A DNA stretch of 64,000 nucleotides. Origin: Ustilago trichophora (taxonomy: Eukaryota > Basidiomycota > Ustilaginomycetes > Ustilaginales > Ustilaginaceae). A program made the position numbers and the translations under genes. Where the stretch lies: assembly GCA_900323505.1 (NCBI GenBank), contig OOIN01000015.1:62001-126000 (forward strand), in the 5' to 3' direction. Numbering within the stretch: position 1 is the stretch's first letter; each line of letters begins with the position of its first letter. The notes beneath the pieces were generated by a model that was not told the DNA's origin, ran no database searches, and saw only the letters and a list, made by a program, of their open reading frames with translations. Below are positions 33,231 through 43,066 of this stretch, piece after piece.

Positions 33231-35467
33231 CTTTGCCGTTGTTCCATGCGAGTTGCGTGGTGCTCGCTATCGTGGTGGTGGGAAGCTAAGATGCTAGGGC
33301 AAATTGCAGGTTAATGGGTGAAAATAGACGAAAGCGGAAGGATCTGGCTGATACTCGAGTGATACGACTTTGGCGAGCAATTGGCGTGTACAAGGTATCA
33401 AGAGACGCAGCGATTCTCGAACCACCAACGGTATCGTCGCGATTGCTGCTTCCTGATTTGGTCTGATCAACAGTCTGTCGCGTCTTCCGAAAAGCTGAGT
33501 CGCGAACCAGGTGGAATATGAACGGGAAGGCGGGAGTGGGACGTGGCAAATGGTAAAAGAGGAGACCAATGTCGGAATAATAACAAGAGTGGAAAGTGGA
33601 TGGAGGATGGTGTTGTGTTGTCTTGTGTTGTGTTGTATGGGAAGGAAAGATGGGAAAGGAGAAGAGGTGCAGAGTAGAGGTGGTCGGTGCGAGAATGGGG
33701 AGAGAAGGAAAGGGAGAAGGAGAAAGAGGCGGATCTGGGTGGAGTACAGTAAAACTTGCGGGCCCAAACAACGGCCAAGCCTTAGCAGCAAAAGGCTGAG
33801 CAGCACAACGAGTCAAAAAGTCAGAGCCAGAAGATTGGGGCTGAGCAACAGAAGCAGTGGCAGCAAGTATGCGGTGCAATGAAAGACGTGGACTGATGAC
33901 GGCGAGAGAGCAGCTGCTGCACCAGGCGGCGCGGCGACGGCGGCGACGGAAACGAGGACCCACAAGAATCACACCGAGCGGCGAGCGGGATCAAAAAAAG
34001 GGAGAAAGCACGCGGAACCGCGCGCAGCAACAAGAGGAGGGGCTTACAATTGTGCCGTGATGCCACAAAAGCAGAGCTGCACCAACCAGCCAGGCCCAGA
34101 ACCGAAAAAAAAATAAAGCGGCACAAGCCCAGTCAAGAAGCTGCATCGAAACGGGGTCACAGTGCATCAATCTGAAATCTGGCATCAGACCAGAGAAGAC
34201 AGGCAGAGACTCCGAGTCAACGGAAGCCTTAGCGCCGCGCGCGTTTCCTTGTGCAGTCCAACGCCCGACGCGAAATTAGAAAAATGGCGTGCACTACAGC
34301 AACACTAGCTTGTGTGCAAAGCAAAAGTCAAAATCAAAAGCCAGACTCGCTCGCTTTCATGCCAGACGACGAAAGCGGGTCAAAGTTGAGTTGAGCTCTT
34401 CCAAGCCAAGCCACAAAGGTGTGGGGAGAGCACCGCTGCATGCAACGCACAGCAAACGCCAATCATGCTCTCTGGCTTCACAGGTGGGGTGACAGCTCGA
34501 CAAGCACAGATGCAAGCCTTGCTCCAACTTCGCTTGTCGCTATCACGGCAGAGCTGTGTTCGAGAGAGAGACACACGGGCGACCCTGAGTATAAAATCCA
34601 GAGCCGGACGGTAGATGTCGTGCAACATTCACCCAGGAAGCAACGCATCTCTAAGGCTAGAATCGGAACCAGTCAAGGCGGGAGGAAGAGGAACCAGGGA
34701 CACATGGCATGCGGCGCTTCATAATTCGCTGGTTCGGCGACTTTGTTACGGAAAACCAGGATCGGCAGAGCATGCGGCATATGCTCAATCAAGCCTGCAG
34801 CTGTCACAGAGAGCTTCTTGCATCCCCGTCTCCGACCTCCTTGAGCTTGCTGACGACTGACAGCACGACGCAAGACGCTGCAAGCAGTGGTAGCATTGAG
34901 CACAAGACGAACGAGGCATGTGGATCCATGTAACAGAAGCCCAGATGTCCCGCACAGGTCATGCCGTCGGCTCGGGGGCATACAAGCGTGGACTAAGACC
35001 AATCACGTTTCCCTCGTAGAGCGATTGAGCAGAGCCTTTGGCGTATTCGCGATGACTCCGATTGCGAGACACTGAGTCTGACTGTCCCGGTGGCCGCGGA
35101 GAGCTTCGAATGGGTCAGGGCCTGTAACAGCAGGGCCTGTAACAGCAGGGCCTGTAACAGCAGGGCCTGTAACAGCAGGGCCTGTAACAGCAGGGCCTGT
35201 AACAGCAGGGCCTGTAACAGAATCTTGACATCCCAAGCATCCAGATCGACTCCTGGATCGACATTGCCGATCTGTTCCGATGCAATGCATTGCGAGCCTC
35301 CCGTGCTTGACCTCCTCTACCGATCCGTGTCCGAGGCACACAGATGTGGTTAGGACGGCGTCGAGATCCACGCATTAACGGGAACGCAGAGCTACAGGGG
35401 CGTAGCATGACTACCGACAAGCAACTTGAGCGCGACCAAACGCGCAAGTAAGCGGCATCTGCGCTAC
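33231..35467. other. 2.2 kb upstream region of the second C2H2 gene
   Basis: No gene with domain support; minus-strand frames near 33.3-34.1 kb are Ser/Leu/Phe-rich without coherence. The region includes a minisatellite at 35116-35220. It likely contains the promoter and leader of the minus-strand C2H2 gene. Confidence 0.5.
35116..35220. repeat. Minisatellite, seven exact 15-bp units
   Basis: CAGGGCCTGTAACAG is repeated seven times without a mismatch. The unit length keeps frames open on both strands, which explains short open frames there, but no gene is supported. Perfect identity of all units suggests recent expansion. Confidence 0.95.
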
Positions 35468-35523
35468 CTAGCGACACGATGACGAAACTTTCCTGCTGCT
35501 GCTACGACGCACTGCAGAGCTGG

Positions 35524-36321
35524 CTATCCAAATGGTATTAAGAAGGCCAGGCATACTCGAAAGATGAGACCGAAGACCAGACAGTATCTGGAGCATGTCC
35601 ACGTCGACTGCTGCTGTGCCACAGCTTGGTGACAAACCGGGCCTTTCGCACGGGGATTGATGACGGTGGAAAGATTGGTCGGGAATGTCGGGGAAAGCAC
35701 GGCGAATGTCGGGAAGTGATCGAAAGGAACAATTGCGAAAGATGGCACTGGCAGGAAAGGGAGGGGAAGAGAGAACTCACTCTTTGTATCTATTGGCTGG
35801 AGCTGGTGGACACGCTTGAGGCCACTAGGCGAGTCGATGTTTGGGCCTGGGCCTGGGGCAGAGTCGTCGTTGTCGGCGGGTTGAGGTGGGACGTCCCTAC
35901 GACTGGATGAGTCGGACCGGGTGAGAAGCGGCCGATCGTCAAGCTGTGCTTGGTCATCGACAGGTGCACGTGAAGCTCGCGAAGACGATGCACTCGACTC
36001 TGCGCTGTCACTGCTGGGAGAGGGCGAACGAGACCGTGGCGTTGGCGAGGTAGGTCGAGAAGAAGAAGTGGGGTAGTTGGAACCTTTGAGGGCTGCAGTA
36101 GCATCACGGCTGAGCGAGCTGATCCTGGGGCTGCCGAGATGGGCATAGCGGGCGGAAGCATCTCGATACGGCGACAGAGTGCCGGGAAGGTGCTGAGCAA
36201 AGTAGGGTCGAGGGGATCCGGTGGGGGAGCTGGTGCTGTAGATGGCAGCCGCACCGAGCTTGGGTGATGAATAAGAATGGCCGCTCGAAGAGCTGGGCAT
36301 AAGTGGAGGTGCTCTGCTCAT
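35524..36321 (-). CDS. Ser/Pro-rich protein of unknown function
   Basis: An unspliced frame of 265 residues from the ATG at 36319-36321. The first 180 residues are disordered and Ser/Pro/Arg-rich (for example RPTSPTPRSRSPSPSSDS), with repeated SP sites suggesting phosphorylation. The end depends on splicing. Read straight, the tail becomes hydrophobic and Pro/Phe-rich. Alternatively a GTGAGT donor at 35780 and an ACAG acceptor ending at 35614 give a spliced 228-residue protein with stop at 35468-35470 and an amphipathic tail (VDVDMLQILSGLRSHLSSMP). The second looks more protein-like. I do not recognise a family; gene reality is moderately supported by composition and by the promoter-like DNA upstream. 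Confidence 0.55.
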   Translation of the reverse strand: MSRAPPLMPSSSSGHSYSSPKLGAAAIYSTSSPTGSPRPYFAQHLPGTLSPYRDASARYAHLGSPRISSLSRDATAALKGSNYPTSSSRPTSPTPRSRSPSPSSDSAESSASSSRASRAPVDDQAQLDDRPLLTRSDSSSRRDVPPQPADNDDSAPGPGPNIDSPSGLKRVHQLQPIDTKSEFSLPLPFLPVPSFAIVPFDHFPTFAVLSPTFPTNLSTVINPRAKGPVCHQAVAQQQSTWTCSRYCLVFGLIFRVCLAFLIPFG

Positions 36322-37789
36322 GTCTGATACGGGTATAGAATTGCAAGTGGAAGTGATCCGATAAACCTGACTTTGCTGCAGGGAGGACGGAGGTGGTGGT
36401 GCAACGAAATTGCTTGGAGCTGATTACAAAAGCTCGAATCGATTCGCAACTGGAGAGGAGAGTTGATGTCGGATGCGGATATGATGCTCACAGGCTGAAC
36501 ATGTTGCTAAAGTCGACGTCTTGTGTGTGAATGAGCGGATGCAAGGCGGACAGATGGAAGGCGATAGGAGGGGGGTGTCGAGGCTAGCAAAGAAACTGGC
36601 CGGCAATGCACACGTTTTTGAAAAGCAGATGGCTCCGTTTGACTGCGGAAAGCGATGCAGATTGAAGCTGATGTGTGGAGCAGCGACTCTTTTTGTGAGT
36701 ATCGAAGAGATCGAGATGGTGGTGGTGCTTAAGCTATGAGAGCGGATGTCGTCTGGATGACAAGGTCAAGGGTGGCAAGAGGAGCTCATTGACCAGCAGC
36801 AGCAGAAGCAGCAGCAGCTAAGCACACTCTCACCGCATCGAGTTGCCAAACAAGCAGGCACGTTTTGACTGCGCTCGAGCCTTGATTTTTTTGATTTTTT
36901 TTTTTTTTTCCTTTCCGGTGTGGCCGTTCAAACAGTGCGAGCCTGCCTCCTTTTTTTTTTTTTTTTGAACTTCTTTTCTTTTTGATGGCCAAGGCCAAGG
37001 CAAAAGGTTGGTAAGCCGTGTGCTGCTGCTGTGTTTGCTGCCCGAGAAAAAAAAATGAAAAAGAAAAAGTTGAAATTTGGCATGAGAGAGTGGGCCCGGG
37101 CCACCCTCGCTCGAGCCATGGGCACAGCAAAAAGAGGCAAAATTTCATTTCTCCAAGAGCTCTCTTCAAATGCCTTGACCTGCATTGCCGCGCGCCTTTC
37201 TCAAAGCAAGAAGGGGTCCAACGAAGCGGGAGAGTGAGAGGAAGTTTGTTTTTCTTTTTTTTTTTTTTTTTCTTTCGAACTCCTCGGTCTCGAATCTAAT
37301 CTTTTTGAATTTGTGCCTTGATCAAGGAATGGCACCTGAAATTTTTTCAAATTTTTTTGGCCCATGCTCTGCTGTTTCTGCAGCGCACAGTCCATCTCAC
37401 CTTGCTTGGACCCTCTCTGCTAATTTTCACTTGATCAAAGTGTGAGATTGCGAGTGTAGCGACACCGAGTCCATCAAAACGTGAAAAGAATGAATCATGT
37501 TACATCGACACTTGGGAACTTGGGTGCCGAGTCACTTTGAACTTGACTTTGGCAGTTCTTCTCAGAGAGCCAAAAGCTTGACAAAGCGTCGAGCCTTTCC
37601 CGCTCGCTCCCCGTCCGTCCATTTCACCAATCAACAAACACTCTTTGCTCGTCGTTGAACCATCGAAAAAACAAAAACCCAAAATCCCACTTGGCCCATG
37701 ACCATCACCACACCGATACCCTCAAGTTCGACTGCTACCGTCTGCTGACCGAACCTTGTCCAAACACGTCGCCAACGTCACTGCAGTTT
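36322..37789. other. Divergent intergenic region upstream of glycyl-tRNA synthetase
   Basis: About 1.5 kb with several T tracts (near 36.90, 36.95 and 37.26 kb) and no supported gene. The frame of the synthetase is open from 37655, but no ATG precedes 37790. Confidence 0.55.
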
Positions 37790-39976
37790 ATGCTCGTTGC
37801 GACTCGGTCCGTTCTGCCATTTCTCTCGAATCACTTTTCGGCAGCCCTACGATCTTCTGCATCGACTTCCGCCCTCCGTTCTCAATTACTCCTCCAAACT
37901 TCGATCGCCACACCCTCTTTTCTGCGCACCATGTCCAACGTCGCTCCCGCTGTTGCCCCGGATGCTCCGGCTCCCTCGGCTGTCTCGAACCGCCCAGAGG
38001 TCAAGCGCGATGCCCATCCTTTCTCTCGTAGCCAGCTCGAGGGTCTCATGACCAAACGTTTCTTCTACATCCAGGCCTTCGAGATCTACGGTGGTGTCGG
38101 TGGTCTCTACGATTACGGTCCCACTGGTGCTGCCCTTCAGGCCAACATCATCAACCAATGGCGAAACCACTTCATCATCGAGGAGGAGATGCTTGAGCTC
38201 GACACTACCATCATGACCCTTGCCGACGTCCTCAAGACCTCGGGCCACGTCGACAAGTTTGCCGACTGGATGTGCAAGGACACCAAGAACGGCGAGATCT
38301 TCCGTGCCGACCACCTCGTCGAAGGTGTCCTCGAGGCTCGTCTCGAAGGCGACAAGCAGGCTCGTGCCAAGGAGGCTGGCCAGACCGTAGCTGTTCCCAC
38401 CGACGCCGCGGCTGGTGACGACAAGAAGAGCAAGAAGAAGAAGGTCAAGTCCACCGTTGTCAAGCTCGACGACGCTGTCGTCGATGAGTACACCTCGATT
38501 CTTGCCCAGATCGACAACTTTGATGGCAAGCAGCTCGGCGAGATTATCCGCAAGTTTGACATCCGCTCACCCGAGTCCGGCAACGAGGTCTCGGAGCCCA
38601 TCGAGTTCAACCTCATGTTTGAGTCCTCCATCGGCCCCACCGGTCAGGTCAAGGGCTACCTCCGTCCAGAGACTGCCCAAGGACACTTTGTCAACTTCCA
38701 GCGTCTGCTCGAGTTCAACAACGGTCGTGTTCCCTTTGCCAGTGCCCAGATCGGCAAGTCGTTCCGTAACGAGATCAGCCCTCGTGCCGGTCTCTTGCGA
38801 GTGCGTGAGTTCACCATGGCCGAGATCGAGCACTTTGTCGATCCAGAGGACAAGAACCACGAGCGCTTCGAAGAAGTCAAGAACATCAACGTGCCTCTGC
38901 TTGCCAAGGACGTTCAGGAATCCGGCAAGACCGACATCACCATCAAGACCATCGGCGAGGCTGTCTCGGCTGGCATCATTGACAACGAGACTCTCGGCTA
39001 CTTTATCGGCCGCATCTACCTCTTCCTCGTCAAGATCGGCATCGACGCTACCCGATTGCGCTTCCGACAGCACATGAGCAACGAGATGGCCCACTACGCC
39101 TCGGACTGCTGGGACGCCGAGATCCACACTTCGTACGGCTGGATCGAGTGTGTTGGCTGTGCCGACCGCAGCGCATACGACTTGACCGTGCACAGCAAGA
39201 GGACCAAGAAGGACCTCGTTGTTCAAAAGGCACACAAGGAACCCAAGGTGTACGACAAGCTCGTCCCCACCATCGTCAAGAAGAACATCGGCCCCAAGTT
39301 TAAGAAGGACGCCAAGATTGTCGAGGAGGCTATCCTCGAGATGGACCAGAAGAAGCTTGCCGAGCTCCAGTCGCAGCTCAAGAACGGTGCTGCACCTCTC
39401 ACCATTTGCACTGGTCAGACCTTCGAGTTGACCACGGATGTCGTCACCGTCGAGATGAAGACAATTCGCGAGACTGTTCGCGAGTTTACACCCAACGTCA
39501 TCGAGCCCTCCTTCGGTATTGGCCGCATCTTTTACTCGTTGCTCGAGCACAGCTTCTGGACTCGGGCAGAGGACCAGGACCGTGGCGTGCTCAGCTTGCC
39601 ACCCTTGGTTGCACCCATCAAGGCACTCATCGTACCCATCAGCTCCAACGAGAAGCTGGCACCACTCGTCAAGCAGGTCAGCCGGAAGCTTCGTTCCGCC
39701 GGTGTCGCATCCAGAGTCGACGATTCGAACGCCTCTATCGGAAGGCGATATGCACGAAACGACGAGCTCGGAACTCCCTTCGCATGCACGCTCGACTTTG
39801 CCAGTCTGAGCAAGGGCACCATGACGCTGCGTGAACGCGACTCGACCACCCAGCGCATCGGCCCCATCGACCAGGTCATCGAGGTCATCCGCCAGCTCTG
39901 CGATGGCAGCTTGGACTGGGAGGGCGCTTGCAAGGTTCTTCCCGAGTACTCTGGCCAGCAGGACGTAGATGCCTAA
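37790..39976 (+). CDS. GRS1: Glycyl-tRNA synthetase, with in-frame mitochondrial and cytosolic start codons
   Basis: From the ATG at 37790 the product is 728 residues; from the ATG at 37931 it is 681. The extra 47 residues are rich in Ser, Arg, Leu and Ala with no acidic residue (LVATRSVLPFLSNHFSAALR), a presequence for mitochondrial import. The first ATG has T at -3 (weak), the second A at -3 (strong), so leaky scanning could yield both isoforms from one mRNA. The core is a class-II eukaryotic-type GlyRS: motif 2 around SFRNEISPRAGLLRVREFTM, motif 3 EPSFGIGRIFYSLLEHSF, and a C-terminal anticodon-binding domain ('VASRVDDSNASIGRRYARND'). It charges tRNA-Gly with glycine in cytosol and mitochondria. 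A Lys-rich insert (DKKSKKKKVKS) lies near residue 255. Confidence 0.95.
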   Translation: MLVATRSVLPFLSNHFSAALRSSASTSALRSQLLLQTSIATPSFLRTMSNVAPAVAPDAPAPSAVSNRPEVKRDAHPFSRSQLEGLMTKRFFYIQAFEIYGGVGGLYDYGPTGAALQANIINQWRNHFIIEEEMLELDTTIMTLADVLKTSGHVDKFADWMCKDTKNGEIFRADHLVEGVLEARLEGDKQARAKEAGQTVAVPTDAAAGDDKKSKKKKVKSTVVKLDDAVVDEYTSILAQIDNFDGKQLGEIIRKFDIRSPESGNEVSEPIEFNLMFESSIGPTGQVKGYLRPETAQGHFVNFQRLLEFNNGRVPFASAQIGKSFRNEISPRAGLLRVREFTMAEIEHFVDPEDKNHERFEEVKNINVPLLAKDVQESGKTDITIKTIGEAVSAGIIDNETLGYFIGRIYLFLVKIGIDATRLRFRQHMSNEMAHYASDCWDAEIHTSYGWIECVGCADRSAYDLTVHSKRTKKDLVVQKAHKEPKVYDKLVPTIVKKNIGPKFKKDAKIVEEAILEMDQKKLAELQSQLKNGAAPLTICTGQTFELTTDVVTVEMKTIRETVREFTPNVIEPSFGIGRIFYSLLEHSFWTRAEDQDRGVLSLPPLVAPIKALIVPISSNEKLAPLVKQVSRKLRSAGVASRVDDSNASIGRRYARNDELGTPFACTLDFASLSKGTMTLRERDSTTQRIGPIDQVIEVIRQLCDGSLDWEGACKVLPEYSGQQDVDA

Positions 39977-40382
39977 GATGCCAGCTCATCACCACTAAAA
40001 TCAGATCTCGTGTTGTAGTTCAGCAATTCTTCCAGATTCTGCAATATAGCACAGCCATACAATCCAGACATGAACACACGCATGTGGGGCAACCGGTTTA
40101 CATGGATTGAAACCACAATTAGGCCTCAACCGTCATCATATCTTCCTTTCTCCAGATCATATCGTGACCGCGCTCAATGCTATCGTGATCCCAGCCAATG
40201 TCATCGTTATACACTAACGTACTGTGAGTACGTTTGCTTTGTTTGTGATCAAAGACTCTGCTGGTGTGACTGCTAGTGCTGTGTCGTTGTGACACTCCTT
40301 GCTATCCAAGCCTGATTGTGCCATTGCGCTGAAAAACATTTACAACTTCCGTGACACCTGACTAGAGCGGTGGCTGAAAGAT
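39977..40382. other. 3' flank of glycyl-tRNA synthetase
   Basis: Terminator and 3' UTR sequence; no gene seen. The composition becomes more AT-rich toward the repeat cluster. Confidence 0.5.
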
Positions 40383-40508
40383 TCACTTTCTAAAAAAAGG
40401 AAAAATCCGTCACGAAGCCACCCTCGAAGCCACCCCCGATCTGGCTGGCTTCAAGGGTGGCTACGGGGGGTGGCTTCAGGTTAGGATTTTTCTCTCTTAA
40501 GGATGTGA
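40383..40508. mobile_element. MITE-like foldback element A
   Basis: The left end TCACTTTCTAAAAAAAGG... and the reverse complement of the right end (TCACATCCTTAAGAGAG...) share the pattern TCAC..CT-A-rich-GGAAAAATCC, followed on both sides by GAAGCCACCC blocks. Imperfect inverted repeats over about 126 bp; no coding capacity. Diverged relative to element C. Confidence 0.6.
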
Positions 40509-41144
40509 GTGTGGCTGATCAGATGTTGGGCGGTCAAGGGCCTCAGTCGGATCTTAGATTGCTTTTTGGACGGCGCTGTTGCGATAGACACTATTGGTAT
40601 CCCTCCACCACCATCAGTTGGCTGTCGCAGCCCGACCACACACCTCACGCTTTTTCTGTTCCTCCCGAGTATGAGTGCTGAATTGAACCCAGAGCAGTGC
40701 TGCTCTTTCTCTCATACAAAGCTATTTCCTTGCAAGTCATTGGCAAAGCGATCTTTGCCGATTCAATAGTTAATCATTTTTATTGTTCGAAACTTTTCTC
40801 TGTCTTTCTGACAAATCAAAAATACTGTAAATTAGCGGTTTTTCTAATTTCGTTGAAGAAGAAAAAAGTGACCCACTGTAGCGAACTTTTGCGATCCGTT
40901 TTTTTGACAATTCGATGCGACCGACAAGATCCAGTCCAACAAAGAAAAAGGAGGAAAAAGAGAAAAGACAGAATTGACAAGGGGTTCTAGAAGCTATGAA
41001 ATTGCGAAGTTTCGGCTGACTTCGGATGATTAAGCTCTTCTCGGGATTTCGGTTTCGAATTTTCAGTCACTTGTGACTGTTCCTTTCTTACAAACCTACG
41101 TTCGCAAACCCATCCAGGGGGGTTCCTTTGAGCATCCACCCAAT
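40509..41144. other. Spacer within the repeat-rich island
   Basis: AT-rich, no supported gene and no foldback structure found. Confidence 0.45.
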
Positions 41145-41321
41145 CATATCCTAAAAAAAAATAGAAGATGGACCCCGGAAAGACCCTAGTGACCACCCCG
41201 GGTGGTTGCTACTGGGAAGCCACCCCGCAAGCAACCCCGATCTAGGTGCTTGCTCTGGGTGGCTGCTAGGAGCAACCCCCGGGCGGTTCCGGGGTCCAAC
41301 TTTTACTGTTTTTAGGATATG
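41145..41321. mobile_element. MITE-like foldback element B
   Basis: 177 bp with terminal inverted repeats of about 36 bp: CATATCCTAAAAA... then GGACCCCGGAA at the left, mirrored at the right. Flanked by the direct 3-mer AAT (41142-41144 and 41322-41324), a possible target-site duplication. The interior consists of GGTGGCT/AGCCACC palindromic blocks. No open frame. Confidence 0.75.
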
Positions 41322-41491
41322 AATCATGAAGCAGGGTGGCCCTTGTGCACCCATCCCGGGCGGTTGCTCGGGCGGGTTCGCAAACGCAATCACATCGTAA
41401 AAAGAGGAAAAATATGTCATGAAGCCAGCCAATTGGGACGAAACTTTAAATTTTCGAACACTTTTCGCAAAAATTGTACTGATGACCCATT

Positions 41492-41684
41492 CACATCGTA
41501 AAAAGAGGATAAATCCGTCTTGAAGCCACCCTTGAAGGCACCCCCAATTGGGTGGCTTCCTGCGAAGCCACCCCGGGTGGGTTCGGTAGCCACCTAGGGT
41601 GGCTTCACAGAAAGCCAGCTGATTCACATCGGGGGTGGCTTCAAGGGTGGCTTCGTGACGGATTTATCCTTTTTTCACGATGTG
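41492..41684. mobile_element. MITE-like foldback element C
   Basis: 193 bp. The best-preserved member: the left CACATCGTAAAAAGAGGATA... and the right end reverse complement share about 44 nearly identical bases through GATAAATCCGTC and GAAGCCACCCTTGAAG. Flanked by ATT on both sides (41489-41491 and 41685-41687). The interior contains a module (AGGGTGGCTTCACAGAAAGC...) also present near 42865. Non-coding. Confidence 0.8.
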
Positions 41685-41690
41685 ATTAAT

Positions 41691-41822
41691 CATATCCTAA
41701 AAAAAGGAGAAATACGATCGCGTAGCCACCCCCGGAGCCACCCCGGTGGCTACGGTATGTGAGCCACCGTAGTAGCCACCCGATTGGGGGTGGCTACGCG
41801 GAAGTATGTTTACTTTTTTCAG
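41691..41822. mobile_element. MITE-like foldback element D
   Basis: Starts CATATCCTAAAAAAAGG only six bases after element C. CGCGTAGCCACCCCC near the left is mirrored by GGGGGTGGCTACGCG near the right; the right terminus is degenerate. About 132 bp, non-coding. Confidence 0.65.
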
Positions 41823-42002
41823 GTTAACTTAACGTGAACGGCCCATGACAGAGTCAGGCCCATTAAAGAATCAGCAATAGAAAATATGCATGCTTTTGTG
41901 TACCTACTTGAATTTCCTTTATACACTTCGGGGGAAAATTGTATTTGTGATTCTTTGATGGGCCTGACTCTGTTATGGGCCACTCCCGTTAACTTAACGT
42001 GA
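41823..42002. mobile_element. Foldback element H1, second family
   Basis: Inverted arms of about 35 bp (GGCCCAT.ACAGAGTCAGG... through AAAGAATCA) surround an AT-rich core of about 75 bp. Both ends carry the same 15-bp direct repeat GTTAACTTAACGTGA (41823-41837 and 41988-42002). A partial copy of one arm lies at 42283-42352. No coding capacity. Confidence 0.65.
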
Positions 42003-42144
42003 CTGGCCCATTAATGGGTCACCAATACAATTTTGAGGAGCTTTTGTATTGAAACTTCAAATTTTCTGAACACTTTTCGCGAAAATTGTATTCATGATTG
42101 GTGACCCACTAATGGGCCTGACCCATTAACGGGCCAGTCACGTT
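41996..42144. mobile_element. Foldback element H2, second family
   Basis: Begins AACGTGACTGGCCC and ends GGGCCAGTCACGTT. The arms extend through GGGTCACCAAT and AATACAATTTT. It shares its left end with the right repeat of H1. A part of its core (ACTT.AAATTTTC.GAACACTTTTCGC) recurs at about 41442-41470, left of element C, and a truncated end recurs at 42806-42822. Confidence 0.7.
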
Positions 42145-42187
42145 ATTACTCAGAATTCTTTGAACATTTTGAGATAAAATTATACTT

Positions 42188-42280
42188 ATATCGTAAAAAA
42201 ACAGAAGTTGGACCTTGGAGTCACCCGCCGGGTGTTTGCTAGGGTGGCTCCGGGGTCTGACTCCCTTTTTTGCGATGTGA
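42188..42280. mobile_element. MITE-like foldback element E
   Basis: A short (about 93 bp) member: left ATATCGTAAAAAAACAGAAG then TTGGACC; right end reverse complement CACATCGCAAAAAAGGGAG. It shares the 'TTGGACC..GGAGTCACCC' section with element B. Confidence 0.6.
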
Positions 42281-42453
42281 TTTGTGATTCTTTGATGGCC
42301 CTGACTCTGTTATGGGCCACTCGCGTCAACGTTATGGGCCACTCACGTTTTCGTGAAATGCTCACATTCAGAATATTTAATCATGCGCAATTTTTTGGTT
42401 GTCGCACGGTGGCCCTATCATTTTGCGTCTTTTAGGAAATTTAAATCATAAAT

Positions 42454-42648
42454 CACATCCTAAAAAAAGGAGAAATCCGTTTGCGTAGCCACACCAAATT
42501 GTAATGAAAAAATCCAAATTCAATTTGTTTTGATCCCGTTAAATAACTTACTGAGTCCCAACTGGTGAATCCTAAATAACTTTCAATCGGGGGTGGCTTC
42601 GGCGGGTAGCTACGCGGACGGATCTCTCCCTTTTTTTTTTACGATGTG
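42454..42648. mobile_element. MITE-like foldback element F
   Basis: 195 bp, left CACATCCTAAAAAAAGGAG and right end reverse complement CACATCGTAAAAAAAAAAGG, both followed by AGA.ATCCGT and GCGTAGC.AC. The interior AT-rich segment of about 100 bp differs from the other members. Confidence 0.7.
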
Positions 42649-42821
42649 CACTACGAAATGAAAACCAAGTTCGTGTCGTTTCCCCTAAAGAGCGACTTCA
42701 TCAAAATCAATCTTTCTCCGACCCCCAGCAAGGCGTGCAACAACAGTCCGGTGTGGAAATACATGCGTGAATTTACTAAAATTTTCATGTCTTCCCACAA
42801 AGATGGTAACGTGACTGGCCC

Positions 42822-42920
42822 GTTCACATCGTAAAAAAAAAGGAAAAATCCATCACGCCACCCAGGGTAGCTTCACAGAAAGCCAGCTGATTCACATCGT
42901 AAAAAACGGAAAAATCCGTC
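42822..42920. mobile_element. Two tandem truncated MITE ends (G)
   Basis: Two left ends in direct orientation (TTCACATCGTAAAAA at about 42823 and 42891), each followed by GGAAAAATCC.TC. The first is fused to a truncated H2 end (TAACGTGACTGGCCCG). No matching right ends. Confidence 0.6.
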
Positions 42921-43066
42921 GCGACTCTACACACACATCATAATGACAAACAAGCACAGTCCGCTCAGTCTAACGTGGTATGAGAACTATGAAAATGAGA
43001 TTGCATGATTATGAAGGTACCAACATCGTACTTGCAGCGATAGGAGGAAAAACTGTAGACCAAAGA

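Noticed and set aside
33286..33972. Minus-strand frames upstream of the second C2H2 gene
   Set aside because: Ser/Phe/Leu-rich, no ATG-context support or family; lies in the probable leader and promoter of the C2H2 gene.
35116..35220. Regular direct repeats, considered as a CRISPR-like array
   Set aside because: Units are head-to-tail without spacers and the genome is eukaryotic.
38567..39550. 327-codon minus-strand frame opposite glycyl-tRNA synthetase
   Set aside because: The plus strand is a clear synthetase; the minus frame is a codon-bias shadow.
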